From: an uncultured Roseateles sp.
GTDB taxonomy: Bacteria; Pseudomonadota; Gammaproteobacteria; Burkholderiales; Burkholderiaceae
Direction: 5' to 3'
Length of the DNA: 23,827 nt
Assembly (NCBI GenBank): GCA_946480605.1
Contig: CAMLKW010000042.1
Coordinates: forward strand, 1 to 23,827
Shown here: positions 7,628 to 15,287 of the stretch, one piece after another
Position numbering within the stretch: position 1 is the first letter of the stretch
Layout: each line of letters starts with the position of its first letter
The notes under the pieces: model-generated
Seen by the model: the letters and a program-made list of their open reading frames with translations, nothing else
Told to the model about the DNA's origin: nothing
Database searches by the model: none
Made by a program: the position numbers and the translations under genes

Positions 7628-7693
7628 GGTCACAAACCCGCGGGCTGTCCCGTCTTGAGGAGGAGCGCTTCAACTTCTCTCAACCCTCAAGAC
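7605..7693. repeat. Two nested inverted repeats around the AhpD-like gene promoter
   Basis: A perfect 9-bp pair, GTCTTGAGG (7652-7660) and CCTCAAGAC (7685-7693), flanks a 24-nt loop in the leader of the AhpD-like gene. A second pair, TTGAGAGAAAGTTG (7605-7618) and CAACTTCTCTCAA (7671-7683), matches with one bulged base. It joins the end of the sigma gene to the same leader. In an mRNA starting at the ECF promoter only the first pair can form. In readthrough mRNA from the sigma gene the second competes with it. Confidence 0.5.
7628..7654 (+). promoter_or_regulatory. ECF41-type promoter of the AhpD-like gene
   Basis: GGTCACA (7628-7634) and CGTC (7651-7654) are separated by 16 nt, identical in spacing to the promoter of the sigma gene. 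The spacers are also alike (both have AAACC, then a CGCGG core and GGCTG), more than chance would give. The element starts at the first base after the sigma stop codon. Transcription would begin near 7660, leaving a leader of about 45 nt. Confidence 0.8.
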
Positions 7694-7704
7694 AGGACCG
7701 CATC

Positions 7705-8178
7705 ATGAGCGACACCCGCATCGACTACTTCAGCCAGTCGGCCACCCTCTCCAAGAAGTACCTGGACTTCAGCATGGCCTTCCGCCTCGACGAGACGCTG
7801 GCCCTGCTGATCGACATCCGCGCCTCGCAGCTGAACGGCTGCGCCTTCTGCCTGGACATGCACGTCAAGCAGGCCAGGATCCACGGCGAGCGCGAGCTGC
7901 GCCTGCACCACGTGGCCATCTGGCGCGAGTCGCCGCTGTTCACGCCGCGCGAACGGGCGGCGTTGGCCTGGACCGAGGCGCTGACGCGCATCGCGCCCGA
8001 GGGCATCTCCGACGCCGCCTATGCCGAGGCGCGCGAGCACTTCGGCGAGCAGGAGCTGTCCGAGCTGAGCTGGCGCGTCGCCGCCATCAACGGCTGGAAC
8101 CGCATGAACGTGGCCTTTCGCATGGCGCCGGGTTCGCGCGACAAGGCCTTCGGGCTGGACAAGTCCGGGCTGGCCTGA
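7705..8178 (+). CDS. AhpD / carboxymuconolactone decarboxylase family protein
   Basis: This is a 157-residue cytoplasmic protein with the AhpD-core motif C46-x-x-C49-x-x-x-H53 (in NGCAFCLDMHVKQAR). The Cys pair and His are the catalytic set of alkylhydroperoxidase D, so a thiol-dependent peroxidase or related redox role is likely. The later part (SWRVAAINGWNRMNVAFRM) matches the family helix. AGGA at 7694-7697 precedes the ATG by 7 nt. The gene lies directly behind an ECF41 promoter and the sigma gene, the conserved pairing for this group. The physiological substrate of these proteins is not established. Confidence 0.9.
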   Translation: MSDTRIDYFSQSATLSKKYLDFSMAFRLDETLALLIDIRASQLNGCAFCLDMHVKQARIHGERELRLHHVAIWRESPLFTPRERAALAWTEALTRIAPEGISDAAYAEAREHFGEQELSELSWRVAAINGWNRMNVAFRMAPGSRDKAFGLDKSGLA

Positions 8179-8204
8179 GCGGGCGGGAATATTCCGGCTC
8201 GGCC
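8172..8204. repeat. Imperfect hairpin with central GGAATATTCC palindrome
   Basis: Outer arms GGCCTGAGC (8172-8180) and GCTCGGCC (8197-8204) pair with one bulge around the perfect 10-bp palindrome GGAATATTCC (8186-8195). It overlaps the stop codon of the AhpD-like gene. There is no T-run after it, so intrinsic termination is unlikely. It may be a transcript-end stabiliser or an operator upstream of the aspartyl protease gene. Confidence 0.35.
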
Positions 8205-8269
8205 CTCGGTGTTGCCGTGGAGGATGACGGTTAGAGTCCGGCGCCATCACATCAGAACCCGAGGGCGCA

Positions 8270-10066
8270 GTGACACGAAGACAGGGCCTCATCCAAGGTG
8301 CGTGGCAGGCGGTGGCGCTGTGTGCCGTGCTGCTGGCCGGCATGCCCGCCCGGGCGCAATGCAAGCTGCAGGCGCTGGAGCTGCCGGTGCAGCTCATCAA
8401 CCAGCGGCCGGTCGTGACGGTCAAGCTCGACGGCGTGGACGTGCGCATGCTGGTGGATACCGGCGGCTTCTACAGCATGCTGACGGAGGCCACGGCGACG
8501 CAGTTGGCCCTCGAACGCCGGCCGCTGCCGCACGGGTTCACCGTCAGTGGCTATGGCGGCCGCATGGAGGTCAGCCGTGCGACGGTGAGGCAGGTCATGC
8601 TGGAGGGGCTGCCGATGTCGGACATCGAGTTCCTGGTGGGCCTCAGCGAACTGGGTTCCGGCATCGGCGGGCTGTTGGGCCGCAATTTCCTGTCCAGGAC
8701 GGACATGGAGTTCGACCTGGCCCATGGCATGGTGCGCATGATCTTTCCCAAGGGCGACTGCGACCAGACGCACCGCGCCTACTGGGCAGGCGATGCGCCG
8801 GTGATCGAGGCCCCGCTGGAGGTGTCCTCGCACCAGTCCATGCCGCCCATCCGCGTGCAGACGCAGATCAACGGCAGGACGGTGCTGGCCATGCTGGACA
8901 CCGGGGCGCCCTACACGGCGCTGGAGTACCGCGCGGCGCGGCGGGCCGGCGTGCTGCAGGAGGACATGACGCCGCTGGGCAGCGTCGGCGGTGGAGGCCA
9001 GGGCCGCGTGCGGTCGTGGACGGCGCTGATCGAGTCGTTCGAGCTGGGGGGCGAGAAGATCGCCAACAACCGCCTGATGATCGACGACGTCGCGCTGAAT
9101 GGGCAGGACATGCTGATCGGGCTGGACTACTTCCTGTCTCACCGCATCTACGTGTCGTGGAAGCAGAAGCGCTTCTACGCCACCTGGAACGGCGGACCGG
9201 TGTTCGCGCGGCGTTGGGATGCGTCGAGCGGCGACCAAGCCCACGCGGCTGCGGCCGTGCCGGTGGCCCCGGACGATGCCGACGCGCTGGCCCGCCGCGG
9301 CCGGGCCTCCGCCGCGCGCGGCGACACGGCCCGCGCGCTGCAGGACCTGACGCGCGCCGCCGAACTGGAGCCGGCCAACGCCGCGCATTTCGAGGCCCGC
9401 GCCGCGGTGCACATCGCGATGCGCTCGGCGCGCCTGGCGCTGGCCGACCTGCACACCGCACTCGGCCTGGACGCCGGGCTGCACGACGCCCGCCTGCAGC
9501 GGGCGCGATTGCGCCAGGCCACCGGCGACCCGGCAGGCTCGCAGGCGGACCTGGCGGAGCTGGACCGCCGGCTGCCTGCGTCTGCGCAACTGCGCGCCGA
9601 CATGGCGGACGCCCACGCCGACCAGCAGCGCCTGCCCGAGGCGCTGCGGCAGTGGGCGCAGTGGATGGACACGCACCCGAATGACGGCGGCCTGCCGGGC
9701 GTGCTCAATGCGCGCTGCTGGCTGCGTGCCCGCCTGGGCGTGGAGCTGGACCTGGCGCTGGACGACTGCCGGCGTGCGGTGAGGCTGGTCAGTCGCGAGA
9801 CCGCCTACCACGACAGCCTGGGCTGGACGCTGCTGCGGCTGAACGATGCCGCGCGCGCAAAGAAGGCGTTCGACACCGCCATCGAGTTGCAGCCCAAGGC
9901 CGTCTGGTCGCTGTACGGCCGAGCGCTGGCCTTGCTGCGTCAGGGCCAGCCCGAGGCCGCAGCGCGCGACCTGGCGGCGGCGCGCCAGCAGCGACCAGAG
10001 ATCGATGCCGAGGTGAAGCGGGCCGGCTTTCCGGTGCCGGACGAGCTTCCGTCGGCGGGCGCCTAG
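8270..10066 (+). CDS. Secreted double retropepsin-like aspartyl protease with TPR domain
   Basis: The 598-residue protein has a Sec signal peptide (residues 1-29, cleavage predicted after ARA). Two retropepsin-like halves follow: the first has D63-T-G-G and the hydrophobic GGLLGRNFL near 133, and the second has D210-T-G-A and MLIGLDYF near 271. Retropepsins normally dimerise to bring two Asp together, so one chain with two Asp could be a self-contained periplasmic protease. Residues about 324-590 are tetratricopeptide-like helices, likely for partner binding. The start is GTG with GAGGG (8261-8265) upstream. It is convergent with the DUF1801 gene and shares 4 nt with it. No substrate is indicated. 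Confidence 0.85.
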   Translation: MTRRQGLIQGAWQAVALCAVLLAGMPARAQCKLQALELPVQLINQRPVVTVKLDGVDVRMLVDTGGFYSMLTEATATQLALERRPLPHGFTVSGYGGRMEVSRATVRQVMLEGLPMSDIEFLVGLSELGSGIGGLLGRNFLSRTDMEFDLAHGMVRMIFPKGDCDQTHRAYWAGDAPVIEAPLEVSSHQSMPPIRVQTQINGRTVLAMLDTGAPYTALEYRAARRAGVLQEDMTPLGSVGGGGQGRVRSWTALIESFELGGEKIANNRLMIDDVALNGQDMLIGLDYFLSHRIYVSWKQKRFYATWNGGPVFARRWDASSGDQAHAAAAVPVAPDDADALARRGRASAARGDTARALQDLTRAAELEPANAAHFEARAAVHIAMRSARLALADLHTALGLDAGLHDARLQRARLRQATGDPAGSQADLAELDRRLPASAQLRADMADAHADQQRLPEALRQWAQWMDTHPNDGGLPGVLNARCWLRARLGVELDLALDDCRRAVRLVSRETAYHDSLGWTLLRLNDAARAKKAFDTAIELQPKAVWSLYGRALALLRQGQPEAAARDLAAARQQRPEIDAEVKRAGFPVPDELPSAGA

Positions 10067-10446
10067 CCCCGGTTGGCCGCCGCGGCCGCCTTGAACAAGG
10101 CCCGCAGCGCCCGCTCGTCCAGTGCATCGCCCTCGCGGAAGTCGATGGCGCGGCGGACCTTGCCGTCCAGACTGGCGTTGAACAGCCCGGCCGGGTCGGG
10201 CAGGGCGGCGCCCTTGGGGAAGGTCATCTTCACGGCCGCCTTGTAGGCCTCGCCGGTGCACAGGATGCCGTCCTTGGACCACACGGGGTTGGCCCATTTC
10301 CATTCCTCGACGGCGCCGGGCACGGCTTCCAGCACCAGCGCACGCAGCCGTGCGAGCAGGGGCCCGCGCCAGCCGCCCAGCGCCTCGATGCGGGCGTCGA
10401 TCAGCGCTGCCGCAGCGTCGCCGGATGGCGTGGCGGCCTTCTTCAT
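10063..10446 (-). CDS. DUF1801 domain protein
   Basis: This 127-residue cytoplasmic protein has the DUF1801 (YdhG-like) core: EEWKWANPVWSKDGILCTG, then KAAVKMTFPKGAALPDPAGLFN and KVRRAIDFREGD. The fold is known but no enzymatic function is established for the family. It is the last gene of a minus-strand operon. Its ATG overlaps the VOC stop by ATGA, and its stop overlaps that of the convergent protease gene at CTAG (10063-10066). Confidence 0.85.
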   Translation of the reverse strand: MKKAATPSGDAAAALIDARIEALGGWRGPLLARLRALVLEAVPGAVEEWKWANPVWSKDGILCTGEAYKAAVKMTFPKGAALPDPAGLFNASLDGKVRRAIDFREGDALDERALRALFKAAAAANRG

Positions 10447-10853
10447 GTGCGCCCCGACTGGATCATCTTCCAGCCATTGCCCGACGGATCACGGAAGCCC
10501 GCGTCCACGTTGCCGTAGCGCTCCACCGGCTCCTGCGTGAACTCCACGCCGCGCGCCTTCAGCCGCTCGAAGACGGCGCGGCAGTCGCCGACCTGCAGCA
10601 CCAGCGGCGGCATCGCGCCCTTGGCCACCATCGCGTGCAGCGTCTGCGCCGTGGCCTCGTCGTGCACCGGCGGGCCGGGCAGGAACAGGCCGAGCTGGAA
10701 GCTCGGCTGATCGGGGTGCTGGACGGTCAGCCAGCGATAGGGGCCGTTGCCCACGTCGGCGTGTACCTTGAAGCCCAGCTTGTCGACATAGAAGGCGAGG
10801 GCTTCGGACTGGTCGCGCACGTAGATGCCGACGACCTGGATGGCTTGGATCAT
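10443..10853 (-). CDS. VOC (glyoxalase/bleomycin-resistance) family protein
   Basis: This 136-residue protein shows the VOC pattern: an N-terminal beta strand, then YVRDQSEALAFYVDKLGFKV, and the C-terminal FRDPSGNGWKMIQ with the acidic/aromatic metal-side strand. Family members are metal-dependent lyases, dioxygenases or binding proteins, and the substrate cannot be told. The start was set at the ATG with AGGAG 8 nt upstream; the open frame extends far into the AraC gene without homology. It overlaps the regulator (ATGA) and the DUF1801 gene (ATGA). This operon arrangement of AraC, VOC and DUF1801 genes suggests regulator-coupled stress or small-molecule handling. Confidence 0.9.
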   Translation of the reverse strand: MIQAIQVVGIYVRDQSEALAFYVDKLGFKVHADVGNGPYRWLTVQHPDQPSFQLGLFLPGPPVHDEATAQTLHAMVAKGAMPPLVLQVGDCRAVFERLKARGVEFTQEPVERYGNVDAGFRDPSGNGWKMIQSGRT

Positions 10854-11335
10854 TTGGGAGGCTCCTGGGTTGGAGACGCGTTTGTATCGGGCGCCTCGCG
10901 GCGGCGCTTCTCCGAAACTGCTGTCCTGAGATCGGGCCGCTGCGCCGCCTGCAGCACGCAGTGGGGCATGCGGCCCAGCTCGGGCGCCAGGCCGCGAGCC
11001 TGTTCGCGCAGGGCGCCGGGGCTGGTGCCGGTGATGTCGCGGAAGATGCGGCCGAAGGTGCCCAGGCTGGCCCAGCCAGTCTGGAAGGCGATCTCGGTGA
11101 CGGGCTGGTCGGTCTCGCGCAGCAGCGCCACGGCGCGTTCGATGCGCCGCGTCAGCAGGTAGCGGTGCGGCGGCAGCCCGAACGCCCGCTTGAAGGAGCG
11201 CGCGAAATGGGCCGGCGACACATCGCTGACGCCGGCCAGCCGCTCCACCGTCCAGTCCTCGTGCGGGGCCGCATCCATGCGGTCCTTGGCGCGCAGCAGG
11301 CGGCGCAGCAGCTTGGGGTCCTGGGGCGCTGTCAT
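10850..11335 (-). CDS. AraC-family transcriptional regulator, DNA-binding domain only
   Basis: The 161-residue protein has the two AraC helix-turn-helix units near its N-terminus: VERLAGVSDVSPAHFARSFKRAFG (about 30-53) and the family signature EIAFQTGWASLGTFGRIFRD (81-100). There is no separate effector-binding domain, only about 50 extra C-terminal residues, so signal input is unclear. The upstream ATG at 11491 would add 52 residues with no domain content, so the ATG at 11335 is preferred. It is the first gene of the minus-strand operon and probably regulates it. A perfect ACCACC/GGTGGT hairpin (11393-11408) lies about 60 nt upstream and could be an operator. Confidence 0.88.
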   Translation of the reverse strand: MTAPQDPKLLRRLLRAKDRMDAAPHEDWTVERLAGVSDVSPAHFARSFKRAFGLPPHRYLLTRRIERAVALLRETDQPVTEIAFQTGWASLGTFGRIFRDITGTSPGALREQARGLAPELGRMPHCVLQAAQRPDLRTAVSEKRRREAPDTNASPTQEPPK

Positions 11336-11848
11336 GCCGGCATTCTCGGCCGCTGTTCTGGCTGCGTGCAGCCACCGAGAAGCACGCGACCGACCACCCT
11401 GCGGTGGTGGCAATCGCGTGAGCGGCACCGACGGCGTGCCCTTGATGGACCTGGCGCCCGCGGTGTCGGTGCGCGAGAACAAGCGTGGCATGCGGATCGG
11501 TGCGGGCTGGCACCCTCACTCATGCGTGTGCATGTCAAGCCCTGACCCCACAGCTGCGCACCTGTTCACGTCATGCCCGCGTTTTCCCGCATTTGCGGGG
11601 ATGCGCGACTGTTTCAACTCGATACAGTTGCGCCCACTGCGCGGTTGCTAATGGCTCCATGCGCGGGCAGCAGATGTCGCGGGGTCCTGTCATGACCTGA
11701 AGCGCACGCAGGGGGGACAAGGCCGTCAGGCCGTTCGTGGGTTCGTCATGGCGGACCCGTCCTTATCCCCCTTGTCCTGCGGACAGCTGGTGCGGCGCTA
11801 AAGCAGTGCGGCACGGCTGCGCCGTGGGCAGACATCACCTGCTACCCC
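11336..11848. other. 513-bp intergenic region without a convincing gene
   Basis: Neither strand shows a supported coding sequence; the open frames present have no family-like content or ribosome-binding site. It separates two divergently transcribed operons and should hold both promoters. Visible structures are the ACCACC/GGTGGT hairpin (11393-11408), the CCCGC-ATTT-GCGGG palindrome (11586-11599), and the inverted pair GGACAAGG (11715-11722) / CCTTGTCC (11770-11777). I could not find a well-spaced -35/-10 pair for the ThDP operon. Confidence 0.6.
11586..11599. repeat. REP-like palindrome
   Basis: CCCGC and GCGGG flank an ATTT loop. The flanks (CATGCCCGCG before, GGATGCGCG after) look like the short extragenic palindromes common in proteobacteria. 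I found no second copy in the window, so membership of a repeat family is not shown. Confidence 0.35.
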
Positions 11849-13681
11849 GTGGAAGCCTGTCCCGTTCTTGCCCCGACCTTTGCCCCAACGCCCGTGCACG
11901 AGGCGCGCGATGCCGCTGATCTCATCGTCGATGCCCTTGCCGCCCTCGGCGTGGAATACGTGTTCGGCGTGCCGGGCGGCGCCATCGAGCCGCTGTACAA
12001 CGCGCTGGCGCGCAGCGCCCGCCGCGGTGGCCCGCAGGCCGTCGTGGCGCGCAACGAGCAGGGCGCGGCCTACATGGCCGACGGCTATGCCCGCGAGACC
12101 GGCAAGCTGGGCGTGTGCATCGCGACCTCGGGCCCCGGCGCCACCAACCTGATCACGGGCGTGGCCTGCGCCTACGACAACAACGTGCCGCTGCTGGTCA
12201 TCACCGGCCAGCCGCCGATCAAGAACTTCGGCAAGGGTGCGCTGCAGGAGTCCAGCTGCACGGGCATCAACACGATGGCGATGTTCCGCCCCTGCACGCG
12301 CTACAACTCGCTGGTCTCGCACGCCGAGCAGCTGCCCACCAAGCTGTTCAACGCGCTGATGCAGGCGCAGCGCGCGCCCAGCGGCCCGGCCCACCTGTCC
12401 ATCCCGGTGGACATCCTGCGCACGCCGCTGCCCGACGACATCGAGATGCCGGATTTCGCCGGCCTGCTGCGCCGTGCGCCCGCGCTGGTGGACCTGCCGG
12501 CCGTGCGCCAGCTGGCACGGCTGTTGTTCTCGGCCCGCCAGCCGGTCTGGCTGATCGGCGACGGCTGCGGCGAGGCCGCCCACGAGCTGATGCAGCTGGT
12601 GCAGCGCACCGACGGCCGCTTCATCACCACGCCCGACGGCAAGGGCTTCGTCAACCCGCGCCACCCGCGCTTTCGCGGCGTGTTCGGCTTCGGCGGCCAT
12701 GCGACGGCGGCCGAGCTGCTGTCGGACGAACCCGACCTGGTCATTGCGCTGGGCACGGGCTTCGGCGAGTTCAACAGCGGCGGCTGGTCCGGCGCGCTGC
12801 TGAACAGCCGGCTGGTGCATGTGGATGACAGCGACGAGAACCTGATGCGCTCGCCGATGGCGCGGCTGCATGTGCGCGGCCACATCAAGACGGTCTGCGA
12901 GCAGCTGATTGCGCTGCTGGCCTGGTCGCACACCGGCCAGGAGGCGCAGCTGCTGCCCTTCCTGCATCCGCAGGTGGCGCGCCAGGCCTATGACGCGATG
13001 GTGGACAGCCCGCAGGCCGTGCGCAGCGAGGCCGCGCCGGTCAAGCCGCAGCGCCTGCTGGCCACGCTGGGCGAGCGCTGCCCGCCGCAGACCCGCTTCG
13101 TCGCCGACGCCGGCAACAGCGCGGCCTGGGCCGTGCACTACCTGGCGCCGCTGGACCAGCGCAGCGGTCGCCTGCCGGGCGACGCCTACCTGCCCACCGG
13201 CAAGGAGCGCCGCACGCGCCACTCCAGCTGGCTGCGCGTGACCATGGATTTCGCGCCCATGGGCTGGGCCATCGGCTCGGCCGTGGGCATCGCGATGGCC
13301 AACCGCCGCTGCCCGGTGGTCTGCCTGACCGGCGACGGCAGCTACCTGATGAACGGCCAGGAGATCACGGTCGCCGCCGAGCTGGGCCTGCCGGTGCTGT
13401 ACGTGGTGCTGAACGACGGCGCTCTAGGCATGGTCAAGCATGGCCAGCGTCTGGCCGGCGCCGAGCCCATCGGCTTCGAGCTGCCGAAGGTGGATTTCGC
13501 GCTGATGGCCCAGTCCATGGGCATCCCGGGTCACGTCATCCGCTCGCCCAAGGACCTGGACGCGCTGGACTTCAAGGCGCTGCTGGGCCGCCCCGGACCC
13601 ACGCTGCTGGACGTGCGCATCGACGGCGAGGAGGTGCCGCCCATGAACCTGCGCATGAAGACGCTGGGCACGGCGCGATGA
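11849..13681 (+). CDS. Thiamine-diphosphate-dependent enzyme, acetolactate-synthase-like
   Basis: The 610-residue enzyme has the three-domain layout of the acetolactate synthase/benzoylformate decarboxylase family. The N-terminal pyrimidine domain carries the catalytic Glu (E70 in ARNEQGAAYMADGYAR) and TSGPGATN. A central domain spans about 200-370. The C-terminal PP domain has the ThDP/metal motif GDG (495-497) to ND (522-523). It should decarboxylate a 2-keto acid and pass the unit to an acceptor. Which one is unknown, and it is not paired with a regulatory small subunit as a true biosynthetic acetolactate synthase would be. The start is GTG at 11849 without a clear Shine-Dalgarno; GTG at 11894 is an alternative. 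It is coupled by ATGA to the first citrate-synthase-like gene. Confidence 0.88.
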   Translation: MEACPVLAPTFAPTPVHEARDAADLIVDALAALGVEYVFGVPGGAIEPLYNALARSARRGGPQAVVARNEQGAAYMADGYARETGKLGVCIATSGPGATNLITGVACAYDNNVPLLVITGQPPIKNFGKGALQESSCTGINTMAMFRPCTRYNSLVSHAEQLPTKLFNALMQAQRAPSGPAHLSIPVDILRTPLPDDIEMPDFAGLLRRAPALVDLPAVRQLARLLFSARQPVWLIGDGCGEAAHELMQLVQRTDGRFITTPDGKGFVNPRHPRFRGVFGFGGHATAAELLSDEPDLVIALGTGFGEFNSGGWSGALLNSRLVHVDDSDENLMRSPMARLHVRGHIKTVCEQLIALLAWSHTGQEAQLLPFLHPQVARQAYDAMVDSPQAVRSEAAPVKPQRLLATLGERCPPQTRFVADAGNSAAWAVHYLAPLDQRSGRLPGDAYLPTGKERRTRHSSWLRVTMDFAPMGWAIGSAVGIAMANRRCPVVCLTGDGSYLMNGQEITVAAELGLPVLYVVLNDGALGMVKHGQRLAGAEPIGFELPKVDFALMAQSMGIPGHVIRSPKDLDALDFKALLGRPGPTLLDVRIDGEEVPPMNLRMKTLGTAR

Positions 13682-14481
13682 GCGCCGCCGTGGCGCGCGA
13701 GCAGGTCCGCACGCGCATCTGGCACGAGCAGCCCGAGCCCGACAACGGCTTCGCCACGCGCAGCGCGCTGTGCCATGGCTACGACGTCTATGGCGACATG
13801 CTGGGCCGGGCGCGCTGGGTGGACATGCTGTTCCTGCTGCTGCGCGGCGAGGCCCCGTCGGCGGCGCAGGCGGGGCTGCTGGACGCGCTGGCCGTGGCGC
13901 TGGCCAACCCCGGGCCTCGCGATGCGGCCGTGCATGCCGCGATGTGCGCCGGCGTGGGCGGCTCGACCTCGGCCGCGGCACTGATCGCCGCGCTGTCGGT
14001 GGGCGCCGGCAGGGCCGGCGGCGCGCGCGAGGTGTGGGCGGCGATGACGCTGTTCCAGGAATGCGGACGCAGCCCGTCGGCCTGGGAGCTGGCGTTCGCG
14101 GCGCCCGTGGCCGAGCGGGCCGGCATCTGGCCGCAGGCCGGGCATGCGCCGGGTTTCGAAGTGCACGCCGCGCAGGCCTGCGGCATCGTGCAGCGTGCGC
14201 TGCAGGTGCTGGCCTCGCTGAGCGACGGCGCCTGCCTGCCATGGCTGCTGCAGAGCCGCGCGCCGCTGGAGGCCGCGGCCGGCCGCGGCCTGGCCATGAC
14301 CGGCGTCGCCGCCGCGGCCCTGCTCGACCTGGGCTTCACGCCGGAGCAGGGCGAGATGCTGCACCTGCTGCTGCGCCTGCCCGGTGCGGCGGCCCATGCG
14401 CTGGAGCAGCGCGAGCGCGGGCACAAGAGCTTTCCGTTCTTCGCGCTGGATCTGCAGAACGACCCGGGAGGTGCGGCATGA
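13678..14481 (+). CDS. Citrate-synthase-fold protein 1, catalytic residues apparently lost
   Basis: This 267-residue protein is short compared with citrate synthases (about 370-430) and near the length of citryl-CoA-lyase-type relatives. Family-like parts are RARWVDMLFLLLRGEAPS (44-61), the helix with AGVGGST (91-97) and VAAAALLDLGF (210-220). At the three catalytic sites it reads GRAGGA (111-116) for LHGGA, PGFEVH (158-163) for GFGHPVH, and AMTG (206-209) for NVDG. By eye, both His and the Asp are therefore missing. It may be a scaffold or acyl-CoA binding subunit, or catalyse something else. It overlaps both neighbours by ATGA, which suggests a stoichiometric complex with citrate-synthase-fold protein 2. 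Confidence 0.7.
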   Translation: MSAAVAREQVRTRIWHEQPEPDNGFATRSALCHGYDVYGDMLGRARWVDMLFLLLRGEAPSAAQAGLLDALAVALANPGPRDAAVHAAMCAGVGGSTSAAALIAALSVGAGRAGGAREVWAAMTLFQECGRSPSAWELAFAAPVAERAGIWPQAGHAPGFEVHAAQACGIVQRALQVLASLSDGACLPWLLQSRAPLEAAAGRGLAMTGVAAAALLDLGFTPEQGEMLHLLLRLPGAAAHALEQRERGHKSFPFFALDLQNDPGGAA

Positions 14482-15278
14482 ACGGCCCGGAACTGCTCGT
14501 CAACAGCGCCGACCGCATGACGACCCAGGCGGGCCAGGCCTTCGTCGGCAGCCGTGCCGTGTTCCGTGGCCAGGACCTGCACGCCGAGCTGCGCCACCAG
14601 GACTGGATGGCGCTGTACGTGCTGGGCATCACCGGCCGCCAGCACAGCGATGCGCAGGTGCGGCTGCTGCACGCGCTGTGGGTCTGCACCAGCTATCCGG
14701 ACGCGCGCATCTGGAACAACCGAACGGCGGCGCTGGCGGCTTCCGCGCGCAGCACGCCGGGGCTGGGCATCGCAGCGGCGCTGGCGATGTCGGAGGCCAC
14801 CATCTACGGCGGCCATCCCTACGTCAGCAGCATCGACTTGCTGATACGCGCACGCCGGCACGACGGGCCGCTGCAGGCCTTCGTCGAGGCGGAGCTGGCC
14901 CGCGGCCGCATCTACGGCTACGGCCGGCCCATCGCCAGCGTCGACGAGCGCCTGCCCTGGGTGCTGGGCATCGCCCGCGAACTGCAGCTGGACGGCGGGC
15001 CGCATCTGCGCATTGCGCTGGAGGTCGAGCAGCTGCTGGTGGCGCGCAATCCCAAGCTGCGCATGAACTACGCCGCGCTGATGTCGGCGCTGTGCGCCGA
15101 CCTGGGCTTCTCGGCCACCGAGATGCACCACTTCCAGGTGCCGGTGTTCCTGGCCGGCATGTCGCCCTGCTTCATCGAGGCCGCCGAGCGGCCGGCCGGC
15201 ACGGTGTTCCCGCTGTCCTGCGAGCACATCGCCTACGAAGGCCCGGCCCCGCGCCGCTGGCCCGCTTCATCACCCTGA
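14478..15278 (+). CDS. Citrate-synthase-fold protein 2, catalytic residues apparently lost
   Basis: This 266-residue paralogue is divergent from its neighbour. Citrate-synthase-like parts are the N-terminal RAVFRGQDLHAELRHQ (26-41), ALYVLGITGR, YPDARIWNNRTAALAAS and ALCADLGF. The catalytic sites read IYGGHP (109-114) where LHGGA is expected, GYGRPI (147-152) for GFGHPV (Arg for His), and MNYA (196-199) for the NVD region (no Asp). The backbone around each site is kept while the residues change. That argues for selection for another role rather than decay. A good GGAGG (14467-14471) lies 6 nt before the ATG. It is coupled upstream by ATGA, and the P450 follows 9 nt after its stop in the same frame. 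Confidence 0.7.
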   Translation: MNGPELLVNSADRMTTQAGQAFVGSRAVFRGQDLHAELRHQDWMALYVLGITGRQHSDAQVRLLHALWVCTSYPDARIWNNRTAALAASARSTPGLGIAAALAMSEATIYGGHPYVSSIDLLIRARRHDGPLQAFVEAELARGRIYGYGRPIASVDERLPWVLGIARELQLDGGPHLRIALEVEQLLVARNPKLRMNYAALMSALCADLGFSATEMHHFQVPVFLAGMSPCFIEAAERPAGTVFPLSCEHIAYEGPAPRRWPASSP

Positions 15279-15287
15279 GCACCCCCC

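Noticed and set aside
8212..8237. TTGCCG / TAGAGT promoter before the aspartyl protease gene
   Set aside because: The spacer is only 14 nt, too short for a sigma-70 promoter.
11798..13222. 474-codon minus-strand open frame opposite the ThDP enzyme gene
   Set aside because: Antisense shadow typical of high-GC genes; Arg/Gln/His/Val-rich with no family motif. The plus strand has clear ThDP motifs.
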